DNA from: Sipunculus nudus | Taxonomy: Eukaryota; Annelida; Sipuncula; Golfingiida; Sipunculidae | DNA length: 64,000 nt | Reading direction: 5' to 3' | Assembly: GCA_026874595.1 (NCBI GenBank) | Contig: CM049309.1 | Span: forward strand, 52,984,079 to 53,048,078 | Shown: positions 29,595 through 39,218 of the stretch, one piece after another | How positions within the stretch are numbered: the stretch's first letter is position 1 | Layout of the letters: each line of letters begins with the position of its first letter | Made by a program: the position numbers and the translations under genes | The notes under the pieces: model-generated | What the model was told of the DNA's origin: nothing | Seen by the model: the letters and a program-made list of their open reading frames with translations, nothing else | The model's database searches: none

Positions 29595-32153
29595 TTAATA
29601 TACGCTAGGCCATATGGACAATTTGTCCCGTCTTGTCGATCTTTTATTCCATTTCTTGCCCCACATGTCCTTTTCAGCGTTCACAATGTTATCTTTTCCT
29701 GTTTTCCCCAGCAGACGGGTTTGCTCGCCTTTTCCCGTCGGTTCGTCTTCTCCCTCGGACGACGACGACGTAGAGGAGGAACTCGACGACGTGGACGACC
29801 GACGGTCTCTGATAACAACCGTTGGCACCCCGCTTTTCCTGTCTCTGTACTTGACGTAGGCCCCGTGCCCCGCTTGCACGGTCAGGGCTGTCATTTGTCT
29901 TAGGAGTACAAAAAAGGCATAAACACCACCGATACCCACCATTATCCCCAGTATAAAAGCGATCACCTTACCAGCAAGTGTACCGAGGAATCCCAAAATC
30001 CCAGAAAGGAGTTTACCGAAGAAATCCAACGCACCATTGAATACTGTGCCAACGGCGCTGCCGATGCCGTTGATTATGTCGGAAGCGATTTTCCCCAGGT
30101 CTGGGTCATTGCTGGTGTAAACCTGATACATGGCCATCGTCCAACGTAAATGGCGATCGAAAACGCGCATCTGGTTCGCGTTTTCCAGCATAGACATGAG
30201 ATCGAGCTCGCCTTCGATTTCCTTGTCCGTGTAAGGGTTTTCCATGATGGGAACATCGGCCTCTATCGGGGGCAGGAAATCGGTGACGTCCCGCAGGGCG
30301 GGATCGACGTCATCCACTATGTAGCCGTAATTCATATCACGGATGTTATTTTCAGAAGGCAGGTCCGACAACACAGCAAATTCGGTTTCTGTCCCGTTTT
30401 CGTCCGGCAGGGTGATAAGAGTGTAGTTTTTGTAAGTGAGCGGTACCTCGTTGATGTAAAAACGCAACATGTTCGGGTAGCGGCAGGATTCCGTGTACTT
30501 GGGCGGGATCACGATCCGTCCGTCATCCATGGCCTGGCCCCGCAGAGGTTCCATGTCCTTTATCCCGGTCATGTTGGCCGTCCTGTTGCCCCCGTCCGCC
30601 GGGTCATTGAAGTATATGAGAGGCCTGCTGTAGCACAACGATTTGCCCTCGCCGACCTCCAGACTGCGGGCAAGACGGAAGTCCGTTTCATTGAGGAACC
30701 TGCATCGGCTTATCTCGTAAACGCTGCCGCGCGGTTTGGCATACACGTCCCGCCCTAAGTACACGGACAGCACAGACGACGGGTTGACAATGGCAAGAGA
30801 ACGCGCCATGTTGTGGTCGTAATAACTCTGAGCGCACCAAGTGTCCAGGCGCTGACGCTGTTGCGAGTTCATCCAGTCCACAATCTTCCCAGACACAAAA
30901 TACCTCACGTTTTCCATTATTTCGTTGGTCATCAGCAGCAGTTCCGACCTGGTTGCGTGGTCAAGACTACGTCTTCGGCGGGAAATGTAATGCGTGCAGT
31001 TTAACGCGGCAGCCCCGTGAGCGTCGGCGTGCTGCTTCCTCTTGTACTCCTCACACAAGTGGTCATGGTTTACTACGCTTACATTCAGGTGTACCGTGGA
31101 ATGGTTGAGATGGTTTTCGATTGCAGAAACAGGAACAATGTCAGGTATCCAAGCGACGATCCCGTAATAGGTGTCCCAGTACATTTCCGTGTAGTTCATT
31201 ATACTCAGCCTCTTTGACACGCAGTAGGGATGATCGATGGCACTGAGACTAGGTATCATATGTTTCTGTCGGTCAAATGTAAGCATTTGTTTGGCGTCCT
31301 CCAGCACCAAGTAGAAGCGCCCGTTGCCGTCACCCAGCTTAACCTTGGTTACGTTATGGTGTATTTCTGCCAGTACATAACCGCATGACATCGCCGGTTC
31401 CACTTTGTGCCAAACGATGACCCATTCGTCAGTGGTTATGTGACTGCCGAGTTCAAACGATCTGGCTCCCGTGCTCGACAGGTTCTGAGCCATGCCCAGC
31501 GACGTGTGCACAACCTGATACGGGGGAGAAGCGACAACATACACTTCTTTCATGATACAGTTGTGAGTGTACGTTTCCGGATCGTACCCGAACGCGAACC
31601 AATTATACTTCACACTGACAGGTATGTTGCTGGAATACGTGACGTATCCGTCGTGGCTCATGCTGACATAATACAACATGTGCGTCTTGCCGTCGATCGT
31701 GCAGTCCCTTGTTGAGCGCCATTTCCGACACTCTTCTGCCGAGGGAGGCGCAATCGGGCGGTCCCATTTGTCAGTTATAAATTTGTGACCAAACCAACCC
31801 GTGTACGTTTTTCTGTACGATACGAACCACTGGCAGGCCATGGCGTCGGTCCTGGTAGCTTGAATATTCCTCTTGAAAGTGATAACCGTCCCGGTTTCGT
31901 GGTGGTCCTGTGCATGGTCAGCTGCATGGGGGCATCTGGGGTGAGGAGCGAAATGTACATATTTGGACGGCGTCCGCGGGTCACAGAACCGCAGTCTGTT
32001 CAAACGTTCGTTCCCTTTCAGGTCCGCGTACGCACGTTGCGAGGTGTTAAGCGTAGTTATGTCGATGGCCGAAGAGGTGACGGCGCCGGACATTTGCTGG
32101 AAAGCAGTCACTGCGAAGCAAACACGCAGCACCCAAGACAATATTCCACACAT
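29595..32153 (-). CDS. gB: Glycoprotein B-like class III fusion protein, 852 aa
   Basis: ATG 32153; an upstream GTG would add 11 residues ahead of the signal peptide, so it was not used. Residues ~3-25 form a hydrophobic signal peptide. The ectodomain has many Cys and N-glycosylation sequons, and hydrophobic/aromatic loops near residues 115-125 and 208-220 in the places where gB fusion loops lie. A polybasic RRRR at ~392-395 fits furin cleavage. A Gly-rich hydrophobic region precedes the membrane anchor (~730-751), followed by a ~100-residue tail with a poly-Ser/acidic stretch. In herpesviruses this trimer drives membrane fusion at entry. An adjacent TTTATT provides a minus-strand poly(A) signal. 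Confidence 0.85.
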   Translation of the reverse strand: MCGILSWVLRVCFAVTAFQQMSGAVTSSAIDITTLNTSQRAYADLKGNERLNRLRFCDPRTPSKYVHFAPHPRCPHAADHAQDHHETGTVITFKRNIQATRTDAMACQWFVSYRKTYTGWFGHKFITDKWDRPIAPPSAEECRKWRSTRDCTIDGKTHMLYYVSMSHDGYVTYSSNIPVSVKYNWFAFGYDPETYTHNCIMKEVYVVASPPYQVVHTSLGMAQNLSSTGARSFELGSHITTDEWVIVWHKVEPAMSCGYVLAEIHHNVTKVKLGDGNGRFYLVLEDAKQMLTFDRQKHMIPSLSAIDHPYCVSKRLSIMNYTEMYWDTYYGIVAWIPDIVPVSAIENHLNHSTVHLNVSVVNHDHLCEEYKRKQHADAHGAAALNCTHYISRRRRSLDHATRSELLLMTNEIMENVRYFVSGKIVDWMNSQQRQRLDTWCAQSYYDHNMARSLAIVNPSSVLSVYLGRDVYAKPRGSVYEISRCRFLNETDFRLARSLEVGEGKSLCYSRPLIYFNDPADGGNRTANMTGIKDMEPLRGQAMDDGRIVIPPKYTESCRYPNMLRFYINEVPLTYKNYTLITLPDENGTETEFAVLSDLPSENNIRDMNYGYIVDDVDPALRDVTDFLPPIEADVPIMENPYTDKEIEGELDLMSMLENANQMRVFDRHLRWTMAMYQVYTSNDPDLGKIASDIINGIGSAVGTVFNGALDFFGKLLSGILGFLGTLAGKVIAFILGIMVGIGGVYAFFVLLRQMTALTVQAGHGAYVKYRDRKSGVPTVVIRDRRSSTSSSSSSTSSSSEGEDEPTGKGEQTRLLGKTGKDNIVNAEKDMWGKKWNKRSTRRDKLSIWPSVY

Positions 32154-32328
32154 GGCCACAGACGTTGACGTTTCCGATGAACACACACGTGACGTCTACG
32201 CTAGACAACAAAACGGTGATAATACACGAACCGATCGACAAAGCATGAAAACGTGCTATGGGGGTCAATATAGTACATGTGGTCCGTGACAAATACTGAC
32301 AAAAGAACACCGCATGTTTGTGCGTGAA

Positions 32329-33126
32329 TCACTGGCGCGGACAAGAAATGTTCGCCACAGTTTGTAATCCCTGCAGAAGCGGCAGACTGGTTTCGAGTCG
32401 CCTGCACAATGTGCAACCGCAACCCCGCCACTCCCGTTGCCCCAGGAAAAGGGCCATGCAAATAGACCTCGGGGTCACGTTGTTCCGGACATATTCATCT
32501 ACCTCGTAATTGTCAAGTGTGCTGTAAGGAGTAGGTAAATTCGCGCCAATCCCTGACGTCGCAACCACTCTCCGCATCAACTGGAAGCAATGCTGGCACC
32601 ACATTTGACAGAATGCCACCCAAATCAGGATTCCTGGTTCAAATGTTGTGACCTGCCCTTCTTCACCTGGCTCTTCGGGTAACCTCTCTGCAATAGCTGA
32701 ACATATCGACCACATGTCTTTTGCCATTGTGCTCGACAGAGAGAGATCGATTACGTCCAAGTATCTCCACAGAGACATCTGACGGCCGTGCGTCTCGAAA
32801 AATGTTGCAATATTCCCATCGGCTTCCGACATGCACTTTTCGTAACGCATAATCATCTCTTCATCGTCCATGTCAGACGACGACGACGACGACGACGAAT
32901 CCTCCTCGTTTTCTTGTAGTTCTCCCCCACTGTCATCCTCATCTCCGGATCCCAGTACAGGCCAGCCACAAGGGTCATCGGCGACACCGTCCCGGGGATT
33001 GTTGTTCTCTTCCCTTTCTCCCGACCCGCCTTCCTCATCAGAACGATGAACGTCTTCATTTGGTAATGACATATCGTCCACGTGGTACCCTGCTGTACCA
33101 AGTGTAACCCCTTGTATGTCAGACAT
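32329..33126 (-). CDS. Acidic hypothetical protein, 265 aa
   Basis: ATG 33126, with a TATATATATATA run about 60 bp upstream on the same strand. Residues ~20-95 are strongly acidic and include an eight-serine run encoded by a GAC/GTC microsatellite. The rest is globular with several cysteines near the C terminus (GCGCTLC). Acidic N termini of this sort occur in viral transcription or tegument proteins. No family was recognised. Confidence 0.68.
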   Translation of the reverse strand: MSDIQGVTLGTAGYHVDDMSLPNEDVHRSDEEGGSGEREENNNPRDGVADDPCGWPVLGSGDEDDSGGELQENEEDSSSSSSSSDMDDEEMIMRYEKCMSEADGNIATFFETHGRQMSLWRYLDVIDLSLSSTMAKDMWSICSAIAERLPEEPGEEGQVTTFEPGILIWVAFCQMWCQHCFQLMRRVVATSGIGANLPTPYSTLDNYEVDEYVRNNVTPRSICMALFLGQREWRGCGCTLCRRLETSLPLLQGLQTVANISCPRQ

Positions 33127-33424
33127 AGCAAATGAACCAAACTGTCACCAGTGCGGCTGTTATGAAGTCGCAGTCACGACACAAATATATATATATACCG
33201 ACGTGCACACAGGGTTTACAACGAAACATGTGATAAATCATTCAAATAGCAACATTCCAACCACGCATGCACAGGACCGACTGGACCATACAACAGACAG
33301 ACGATGCACGCAACCGAGAACACAAACACGTATAAAAGCAATATAGTTTTTTAATATGATATACCATAGCAATAAACAAAAACAGGTGCACGACCCACAT
33401 TCAAGGACACAATCATGTGATTCA
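33127..33424. other. Intergenic gap
   Basis: About 300 bp between two minus-strand genes. It holds the TA run at 33186-33197, likely the promoter of the acidic-protein gene, and a plus-strand TATAAAAG at 33331 with no plus-strand gene behind it. No gene is seen. Confidence 0.45.
33186..33197 (-). promoter_or_regulatory. TATATATATATA promoter-like run
   Basis: Alternating TA run 60 bp upstream of the ATG at 33126; symmetrical, but placed correctly for the minus-strand acidic-protein gene. Confidence 0.4.
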
Positions 33425-36400
33425 TTAATCGGTAGAAACCCGCCTGCGTTTCGTGTCCGGCTCGCCGATCGGCATGAGAAAACGGAGAGCGGATGACAAA
33501 TCGTTTTCGTCCATGCGGACGTAAGGGAAACGGGTACAAAAGTCATCGACGCACCTGAACGTCTCTGCGTCCAAGCTGCTTTTCGGCAGCTGTTCGATAT
33601 CCACTCCGCTGTTTCCTAAACGTGTGGATATTATCTGGTACAACAGACCAGCCACTTTTTCGACAGGAACGTCAGGGTCCTCACACATGTCGTCCAAACA
33701 CGTTTCGAGGTCTTGGATGCTTCCTGTCCTGCCGGCTGCGTCCATGCCGTGTAGCACACTGCGTGCAGCGTGGTGCACCTGCATGCGTTGAGAGAACGGC
33801 TCCATGCTAACCCCCAGAAAGAGCGGGTATTGCCGTTTATCGTCAGCATCTTGTTTTCCCGCACGCGGCCAGTTCATCGACTTGAGCGCGCCTGTATACA
33901 GTGCTGAGAGCTCAGTCTCGTTCACACCCATCAACATCCGGTGACGGACAACAAGATGGTTTTGCAGAACATAAAAATTCGGCCTCATACACGCCACCGT
34001 GACCTTGTAGCGCAAAGAACTTGCTTCGTTCAGGCAGGACACGCCGTCCTTCACCATCACGAGGCCGGCATCACGGAAGACGGGCATCTGCGCTTCACCA
34101 GACTCGCTCTTTGGGTTGTTAAAGGTGACGCCACCCCATCCAGCTTGCACCCAAACGGGCAAAATGGCGTTTTCCTTCTGGTGTGCATCGGATAGCTGGC
34201 TCATGTGACAGAACAGCTGAGACTGGAGGAGGAAAGACGTGAATTCCTTGGAACCGCTGACATGTCTCCCGCCGCGCAGTGGGCTGGTCTCGACCAGCTG
34301 CACTAAACGCACCAGAGCATGCACATCAGCTTGCCGCAGGTGCACCCCAGATTCCTCAGCATCCAACGCGAGTTCACGCAAGGTCTTTGCCTGTATCATC
34401 TTTTTAAGTGAAGGGTGGTAACAACTCTGTATGATCTGGACGATCCATCCTTGCGTGTCACGAGACAGAGGTTTCGTGAAGACGGACAGACCGCTCACCC
34501 ACCCCCACCCCGTTCCACGAAACCTCTCCTCTTCCTTTTCGTGGTTGCCGATGATGTAGTCGTACGATGAATTCCGGACAACGCTTGTCACATCTGCCGC
34601 AACAGCCGGTGCAATTGCTTCATCCTCGACTGCATCGTCTGATAAACCAGACACCCGCGGAGTTACGGTGAAGTCACCCTGTTCCTGATATATGTCGGCA
34701 GCACTGACACCCGCACTGCGCGACTCCATGATCGAGGCACGTATGGAACCGTGCGTTTCAGCAAACGGGGCATCAACGCTTCCCTGCGGACGCTGCCATC
34801 CTTTCTTGTTTGCGGAAGATTTATCTTTGTACCACGTGGTGGTGTTCATTTTACAATATGCGTCTTGGACCTTGTACCAGACGCAATCCTTCGAACAGTG
34901 TTCGTGCGCCAGAACCCTCCCCTGATCGTGCAGGGAAGGTACACTCGCGCTCCTGACAACGTACGGCTTGTACGAGAACAACGGTTTGTCGAGCATCAAC
35001 GGTGAATGCAAAAGCGTCAGTTGCACCTGCTGGTATGTAGCAGCTGCGCTCTGCAGCCGCTTGAATACATCTGCTTGCGCCATGTTAGAAGCCAGCAAGC
35101 ACTGGTGCAGCAGTGTGCACTGGTGCATCTTCCACACAGCCGCACCCTGGTAGGCCAACATCTCGCCCGACAACGTGATGGCCAGTTCAGACCGCAGTTT
35201 CTCTACATCTGTCGCCCCCGCCTTCCTGTTAGCTGTTCTCTCGGCGGCGAGGTTCGCGAAGCGTTTGGCTTCCAACGTCACGCTCGCGACTGTATCAGTC
35301 ACACACGAGAACATTTTGCAAACGCTCGTGACATCCAAAGGCGTACTGTCGTGCTTCTTTCGCAGCTGCGAGTCGGGTTTTGTAATGAAACAACCGGCGA
35401 GCGCGTCAATGAAGGACGTGTGTAGACGTCCCGCGTGGGGCTGCACGATCATATCCAGTTCCGGCGGTATTTCTTTGAGCACGCGTGCCAACACACCCGA
35501 CGGTGCTTCTTGCGACTCTCTCCTTCTGCTGTCAGATTCTTTTCTCTGGACAAAGGACGATTTCTCAACATTGCCCGTAAAATGGGGTCCTTTGCACAGC
35601 ACGTGCAACCCAGGTACGCATAGCCCGTCGTGAGCTGTCACCCGCTTTTCGAGGATCTGCCTGACGGGGCGTGGAAACCACACACACGGGCAGTTTTCCG
35701 GTCCCCTGTCCAAACTGACCCCGTCCTTGTGGCATTTGTGACACATACGTGTATTAATCGCTTTTTTCACATCGCTCAAGTCAGCGTCCCAGGGCACCCC
35801 TTCCGCCAGAGTTTCGAACGAATCTAGCGACCTGGCCGTAACGTGGAGGTCCAACGAAAGGCCGACAAGCCTTTGGGCCAAGACGGTATTGCCGTGGCGG
35901 CCTGCCGAGTCCATGTGCGATTTGATGTTGCCCTGACGCTCCTGCTTATCGAACGGTAGTTCGAAAGGGTAGTTGTCGATGTCAAACGAAGCACGCCATT
36001 TCTGCGACGTCCGTAGCTGGGCCTGCCTGTCTGTCAGTAAGAAAGACGTCATGTCCACGGCGGCTGAGTCCGTGGACTTCAGCAAACTGCACAGCAGTGA
36101 AGCCTCATTCAACCTCAACGACATTGCTACGGCTTCAGCCAGGCAAGGTGACATTTGGCGTTCCACGTGACCTGGCATCATGCGCTCCAGTTCTGCTGTA
36201 CACTTCTCTGGGTTACCGAAAGGTGTGGCCTCCGCCTGTCGCACTAGGGAAAAGTGCACGTCCTCGTCGCATGGCCAGTTTTTGAATTCGACAGTGTCCG
36301 CGAACCGGCAACTGGTGTTCTGGGTGAGCGTGAGATACACCAGCAGAGCAACCAAAGGGGCGGTTTCTTCAGATATCTGCCGCCGTTTGTCACATGCCTG

Positions 36401-37396
36401 TTGGTTTTGGTACGGGGATGAGAAACCTGGAGGTAGATCCACCTGCCGGTGCACTGGTGTGTCGAGCATGTAAACAACCACGTCTGCCAAGTACGGTTTG
36501 ATATGTAGGTTGTGCATCAGGCCCCTGACGATGCTCCACATCAGCTGGCTGAGCACGGGTGACACGACCAGAAGGTTTTCAATGGGCTCTTCCGTCGGGG
36601 AATTCCTGTCGTCCTGCAGGACGTCCGCAAGCAACTGCTTCCGTTGCGGCCGTCGCTTCGGAGCAGAACGGCGTGTAGCGTAGGCCAGCGTCGCGTCCCA
36701 CAAATCCACGGTGACCGCGTTTAGGTTTTCGTGCAGGGATACGTCACGCCTGACAGAGTCCCGCACGAGGAACATGCAACCGTGCATGAGTGCGCTGATA
36801 TGCGCCCACGTAAACGTTCCAAAGATGAAAAAATCTTTCGCTTCCAGTGGCGGTCCTTCACTCTTCACAACGCTCATGATCCGCTGCACAGTCAGGGAGT
36901 GCAGGTCCTTGCCATTGTCCACCAGGTCGGCAGACGTGTATTTCTGCGGAACCGGAAAAAAATCGCTTTTCTCACAACCTTCCCAGGCGGGGGTTGTGGT
37001 CTGCAGCATGTCATCGATCACCTGCCTCACGTTCTTCATTTGTCTCATCGGGTTGTCATGCTTGTGCAGACGCGGGTCATCGTACCCGTGCAGGAGGAAC
37101 AAGAACGGATACCTGCCGGCACTGTTGACTTCACCGTCCGGTGTCTCCACGAAACCTTTCCAGGGCAGATCACTTTCCACGGTCAGCCCCCTCACGACAG
37201 GTAACCAACCACCGGGTTCCCCTTCGCATTGCGCCAACAGCTGTTTAACTATGATGCCTCCTGCGACGTCAAGCGAGAGCAAATCGTCCCTCTTGACCAC
37301 ATACAAACGGGCAGGCGTGATATCCCCCAGATCGCCGGTCTCGCAAAGACTGGTGTAGTCTCTCTCGTCTGGTTTACTACCACCCGACCTGTGCAT
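33425..37396 (-). CDS. Major capsid protein candidate, 1323 aa
   Basis: ATG 37396, with a TATAAAA about 90 bp upstream. A single 1323-aa soluble protein with no signal peptide or membrane span. The size is right for the herpesvirus major capsid protein, which forms the hexons and pentons through an HK97 fold, and the gene sits two genes away from the protease-scaffold gene that would assemble it. No short motif defines MCPs, so this call rests on length, context and overall composition; a structural prediction could overturn it. Cys-rich stretches occur near residues 555-570 (CHKC and further Cys). Confidence 0.6.
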   Translation of the reverse strand: MHRSGGSKPDERDYTSLCETGDLGDITPARLYVVKRDDLLSLDVAGGIIVKQLLAQCEGEPGGWLPVVRGLTVESDLPWKGFVETPDGEVNSAGRYPFLFLLHGYDDPRLHKHDNPMRQMKNVRQVIDDMLQTTTPAWEGCEKSDFFPVPQKYTSADLVDNGKDLHSLTVQRIMSVVKSEGPPLEAKDFFIFGTFTWAHISALMHGCMFLVRDSVRRDVSLHENLNAVTVDLWDATLAYATRRSAPKRRPQRKQLLADVLQDDRNSPTEEPIENLLVVSPVLSQLMWSIVRGLMHNLHIKPYLADVVVYMLDTPVHRQVDLPPGFSSPYQNQQACDKRRQISEETAPLVALLVYLTLTQNTSCRFADTVEFKNWPCDEDVHFSLVRQAEATPFGNPEKCTAELERMMPGHVERQMSPCLAEAVAMSLRLNEASLLCSLLKSTDSAAVDMTSFLLTDRQAQLRTSQKWRASFDIDNYPFELPFDKQERQGNIKSHMDSAGRHGNTVLAQRLVGLSLDLHVTARSLDSFETLAEGVPWDADLSDVKKAINTRMCHKCHKDGVSLDRGPENCPCVWFPRPVRQILEKRVTAHDGLCVPGLHVLCKGPHFTGNVEKSSFVQRKESDSRRRESQEAPSGVLARVLKEIPPELDMIVQPHAGRLHTSFIDALAGCFITKPDSQLRKKHDSTPLDVTSVCKMFSCVTDTVASVTLEAKRFANLAAERTANRKAGATDVEKLRSELAITLSGEMLAYQGAAVWKMHQCTLLHQCLLASNMAQADVFKRLQSAAATYQQVQLTLLHSPLMLDKPLFSYKPYVVRSASVPSLHDQGRVLAHEHCSKDCVWYKVQDAYCKMNTTTWYKDKSSANKKGWQRPQGSVDAPFAETHGSIRASIMESRSAGVSAADIYQEQGDFTVTPRVSGLSDDAVEDEAIAPAVAADVTSVVRNSSYDYIIGNHEKEEERFRGTGWGWVSGLSVFTKPLSRDTQGWIVQIIQSCYHPSLKKMIQAKTLRELALDAEESGVHLRQADVHALVRLVQLVETSPLRGGRHVSGSKEFTSFLLQSQLFCHMSQLSDAHQKENAILPVWVQAGWGGVTFNNPKSESGEAQMPVFRDAGLVMVKDGVSCLNEASSLRYKVTVACMRPNFYVLQNHLVVRHRMLMGVNETELSALYTGALKSMNWPRAGKQDADDKRQYPLFLGVSMEPFSQRMQVHHAARSVLHGMDAAGRTGSIQDLETCLDDMCEDPDVPVEKVAGLLYQIISTRLGNSGVDIEQLPKSSLDAETFRCVDDFCTRFPYVRMDENDLSSALRFLMPIGEPDTKRRRVSTD

Positions 37397-37485
37397 GTTT
37401 GAACCGTATGTCTACGCTTCTGGTCGAAACAACTGTCAAGTCCTGCAACTGCGAGCACAATAAGCGAAACGCAGTCGGTGCGCGC

Positions 37486-37492
37486 TTTTATA
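37486..37492 (-). promoter_or_regulatory. TATA box (TATAAAA, minus strand)
   Basis: TATAAAA on the minus strand, about 90 bp before the ATG of the 1323-aa gene. The 316-bp gap also serves the divergent plus-strand gene at 37712. Confidence 0.5.
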
Positions 37493-37711
37493 AGGAGGTT
37501 TGGCGTCAAACCGTTTCCTACTGCTGCATGATATGCTGTGGCAACCACGTGACAAGGCAGCTTTACAAAAAATGAGTTCGGCGTGTGAAACACACAAGTG
37601 ATACTTCAGAGTGTGGAGCGACTTCTGGAACTCATACCATCAGAAGACCCCGACTAGACAGGGTATGATTACGTGGTACAACACCGCACACACACAAATA
37701 TACACCGGGCC

Positions 37712-39088
37712 ATGCAAAAGGATATCCGTTCACACATCAAACAAGTGGCAGAGCACGTGGATTCATGGTTCAGGAAAACACGTCAGCTCCACGGGGAAAA
37801 TAAGGACGGCCATCCCGTGGATTGGTGGTACACAACAGTCGCCCCAGCCTTACAGGAATTCGTTAAGTCTCACAAGGAATGGGAACAATGCATCTTACAG
37901 CTGACCAGGCAGACCAGAAGGGCGAAGAGGACGAGGGGCGGGGACAATCACAGTGCCGCAAAGAACGGCGAACCAAACACGGTTAACGACCCAGCATCAA
38001 ACGCTGGGGATAACGGCCATCACACAACACACGGGGCCCAACCAGAACTGAAGCAGCTGGCCACACATTTGCTCGAACACTACGTGGACGTTCACGGTCA
38101 AGACACGGTCAGCGTCTCGTGGGACCGGCATATGGCAAACGTAAGTACAGATGTGTTTTCTGGCACGTGGCTGGACGAGCTGGCGAGCATAATGGGTTTC
38201 ACCTTGGCCCCCAACCGTAAAACGGGAAATATATTCAATACAGCAGAGTCAAGGATAAAGAACAACAAAGGGAATCCTTCGCTGAAACTGAAACAGTTAC
38301 AGTTGCGAACGGTGGGAGTCCTCCTGTTGTTCGACGCCACCCTGGTGTCGTTGGCCTGCTCATACGTGCAAATCGGGCTCCCAGTGTTCGCAACTTTTGA
38401 GACTGTGTACCTATACGCAAGTATGTGGGCGTTACTGAGGGGAGCGCCGGCCGGAAACGTATCACGCGAAACAACGCATGTACTACGTGCTCTGGCGGTT
38501 ATGCACTCCCATTGTTCTAACAGAGACACCAGGTCGACTTTGGCTAAGGTTGTCGCGAGCGCTGCAGCGCGGCCCATCACTTCATCCCAATGCGACGGTA
38601 CATGCGTGTTAAACGCGTGGGAGATGTGGACACACGCTTACCCTTGCCTGCTGATCACCACAAAAACACGTACGGCACATGGCCCTTGGCACCTGAATAT
38701 AACACCATTCTCACGTGATCACACGCAAGTACTCGCCGGCGTAAAAACGGCCATCGACAGGCACATACACCAAACGTGCGCGGAACTAGCGGGTGTGTGC
38801 CCACGCGACATAAACACAACCGAGACGGAAGGTGGAAAACACATCAGGGAAGGTACAAACACTGACCCGACACGTCAACACGCACAGACTGAGGCGGTGG
38901 AAAACAAACACAGTCTGGAACTTTACACGTTGGGAGAACATTACATGTTTCCACGTTTGCATCCACTGGGCGAGATACGGGACACTGTGCAGATTTTTCG
39001 CGACAACAGAACACAGAGCGCAGAAGCACGAGCCGAACGGGCAGTGTTCCCGCCGGCAAAGTTGCACCTGCCGATGCCTGAACATTAA
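37712..39088 (+). CDS. Hypothetical protein, 458 aa
   Basis: First in-frame ATG 37712; the longer frame begins only at a GTG at 37673. The N-terminal ~70 residues are charged and helical, followed by a basic stretch (RQTRRAKRTRGG) and then a polar linker. The C-terminal two-thirds look globular. It lies between the capsid candidate and the protease-scaffold gene, so a capsid triplex subunit is conceivable (about 460 aa is usual for the larger one), but no sequence feature confirms this. Confidence 0.7.
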   Translation: MQKDIRSHIKQVAEHVDSWFRKTRQLHGENKDGHPVDWWYTTVAPALQEFVKSHKEWEQCILQLTRQTRRAKRTRGGDNHSAAKNGEPNTVNDPASNAGDNGHHTTHGAQPELKQLATHLLEHYVDVHGQDTVSVSWDRHMANVSTDVFSGTWLDELASIMGFTLAPNRKTGNIFNTAESRIKNNKGNPSLKLKQLQLRTVGVLLLFDATLVSLACSYVQIGLPVFATFETVYLYASMWALLRGAPAGNVSRETTHVLRALAVMHSHCSNRDTRSTLAKVVASAAARPITSSQCDGTCVLNAWEMWTHAYPCLLITTKTRTAHGPWHLNITPFSRDHTQVLAGVKTAIDRHIHQTCAELAGVCPRDINTTETEGGKHIREGTNTDPTRQHAQTEAVENKHSLELYTLGEHYMFPRLHPLGEIRDTVQIFRDNRTQSAEARAERAVFPPAKLHLPMPEH

Positions 39089-39218
39089 GTATACGACAGA
39101 AACCCCTCCCGCCGAAAGAAATCACGAAGAAGAACATAACCGCACTGTTTATTTACCCCGGTGCAAGCGCCAGAAAACGACAAATGACATGTGACATAAT
39201 TGCACGAGCACCATAAAC

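Noticed and set aside
30150..30758. 202-codon frame on the plus strand inside the gB-like gene
   Set aside because: Antisense to a well-supported gene with signal peptide and membrane anchor; no motif of its own.
36711..37358. 215-codon plus-strand frame opposite the capsid candidate
   Set aside because: Antisense shadow: Ser/Arg-rich composition mirroring the sense codons; no independent support.
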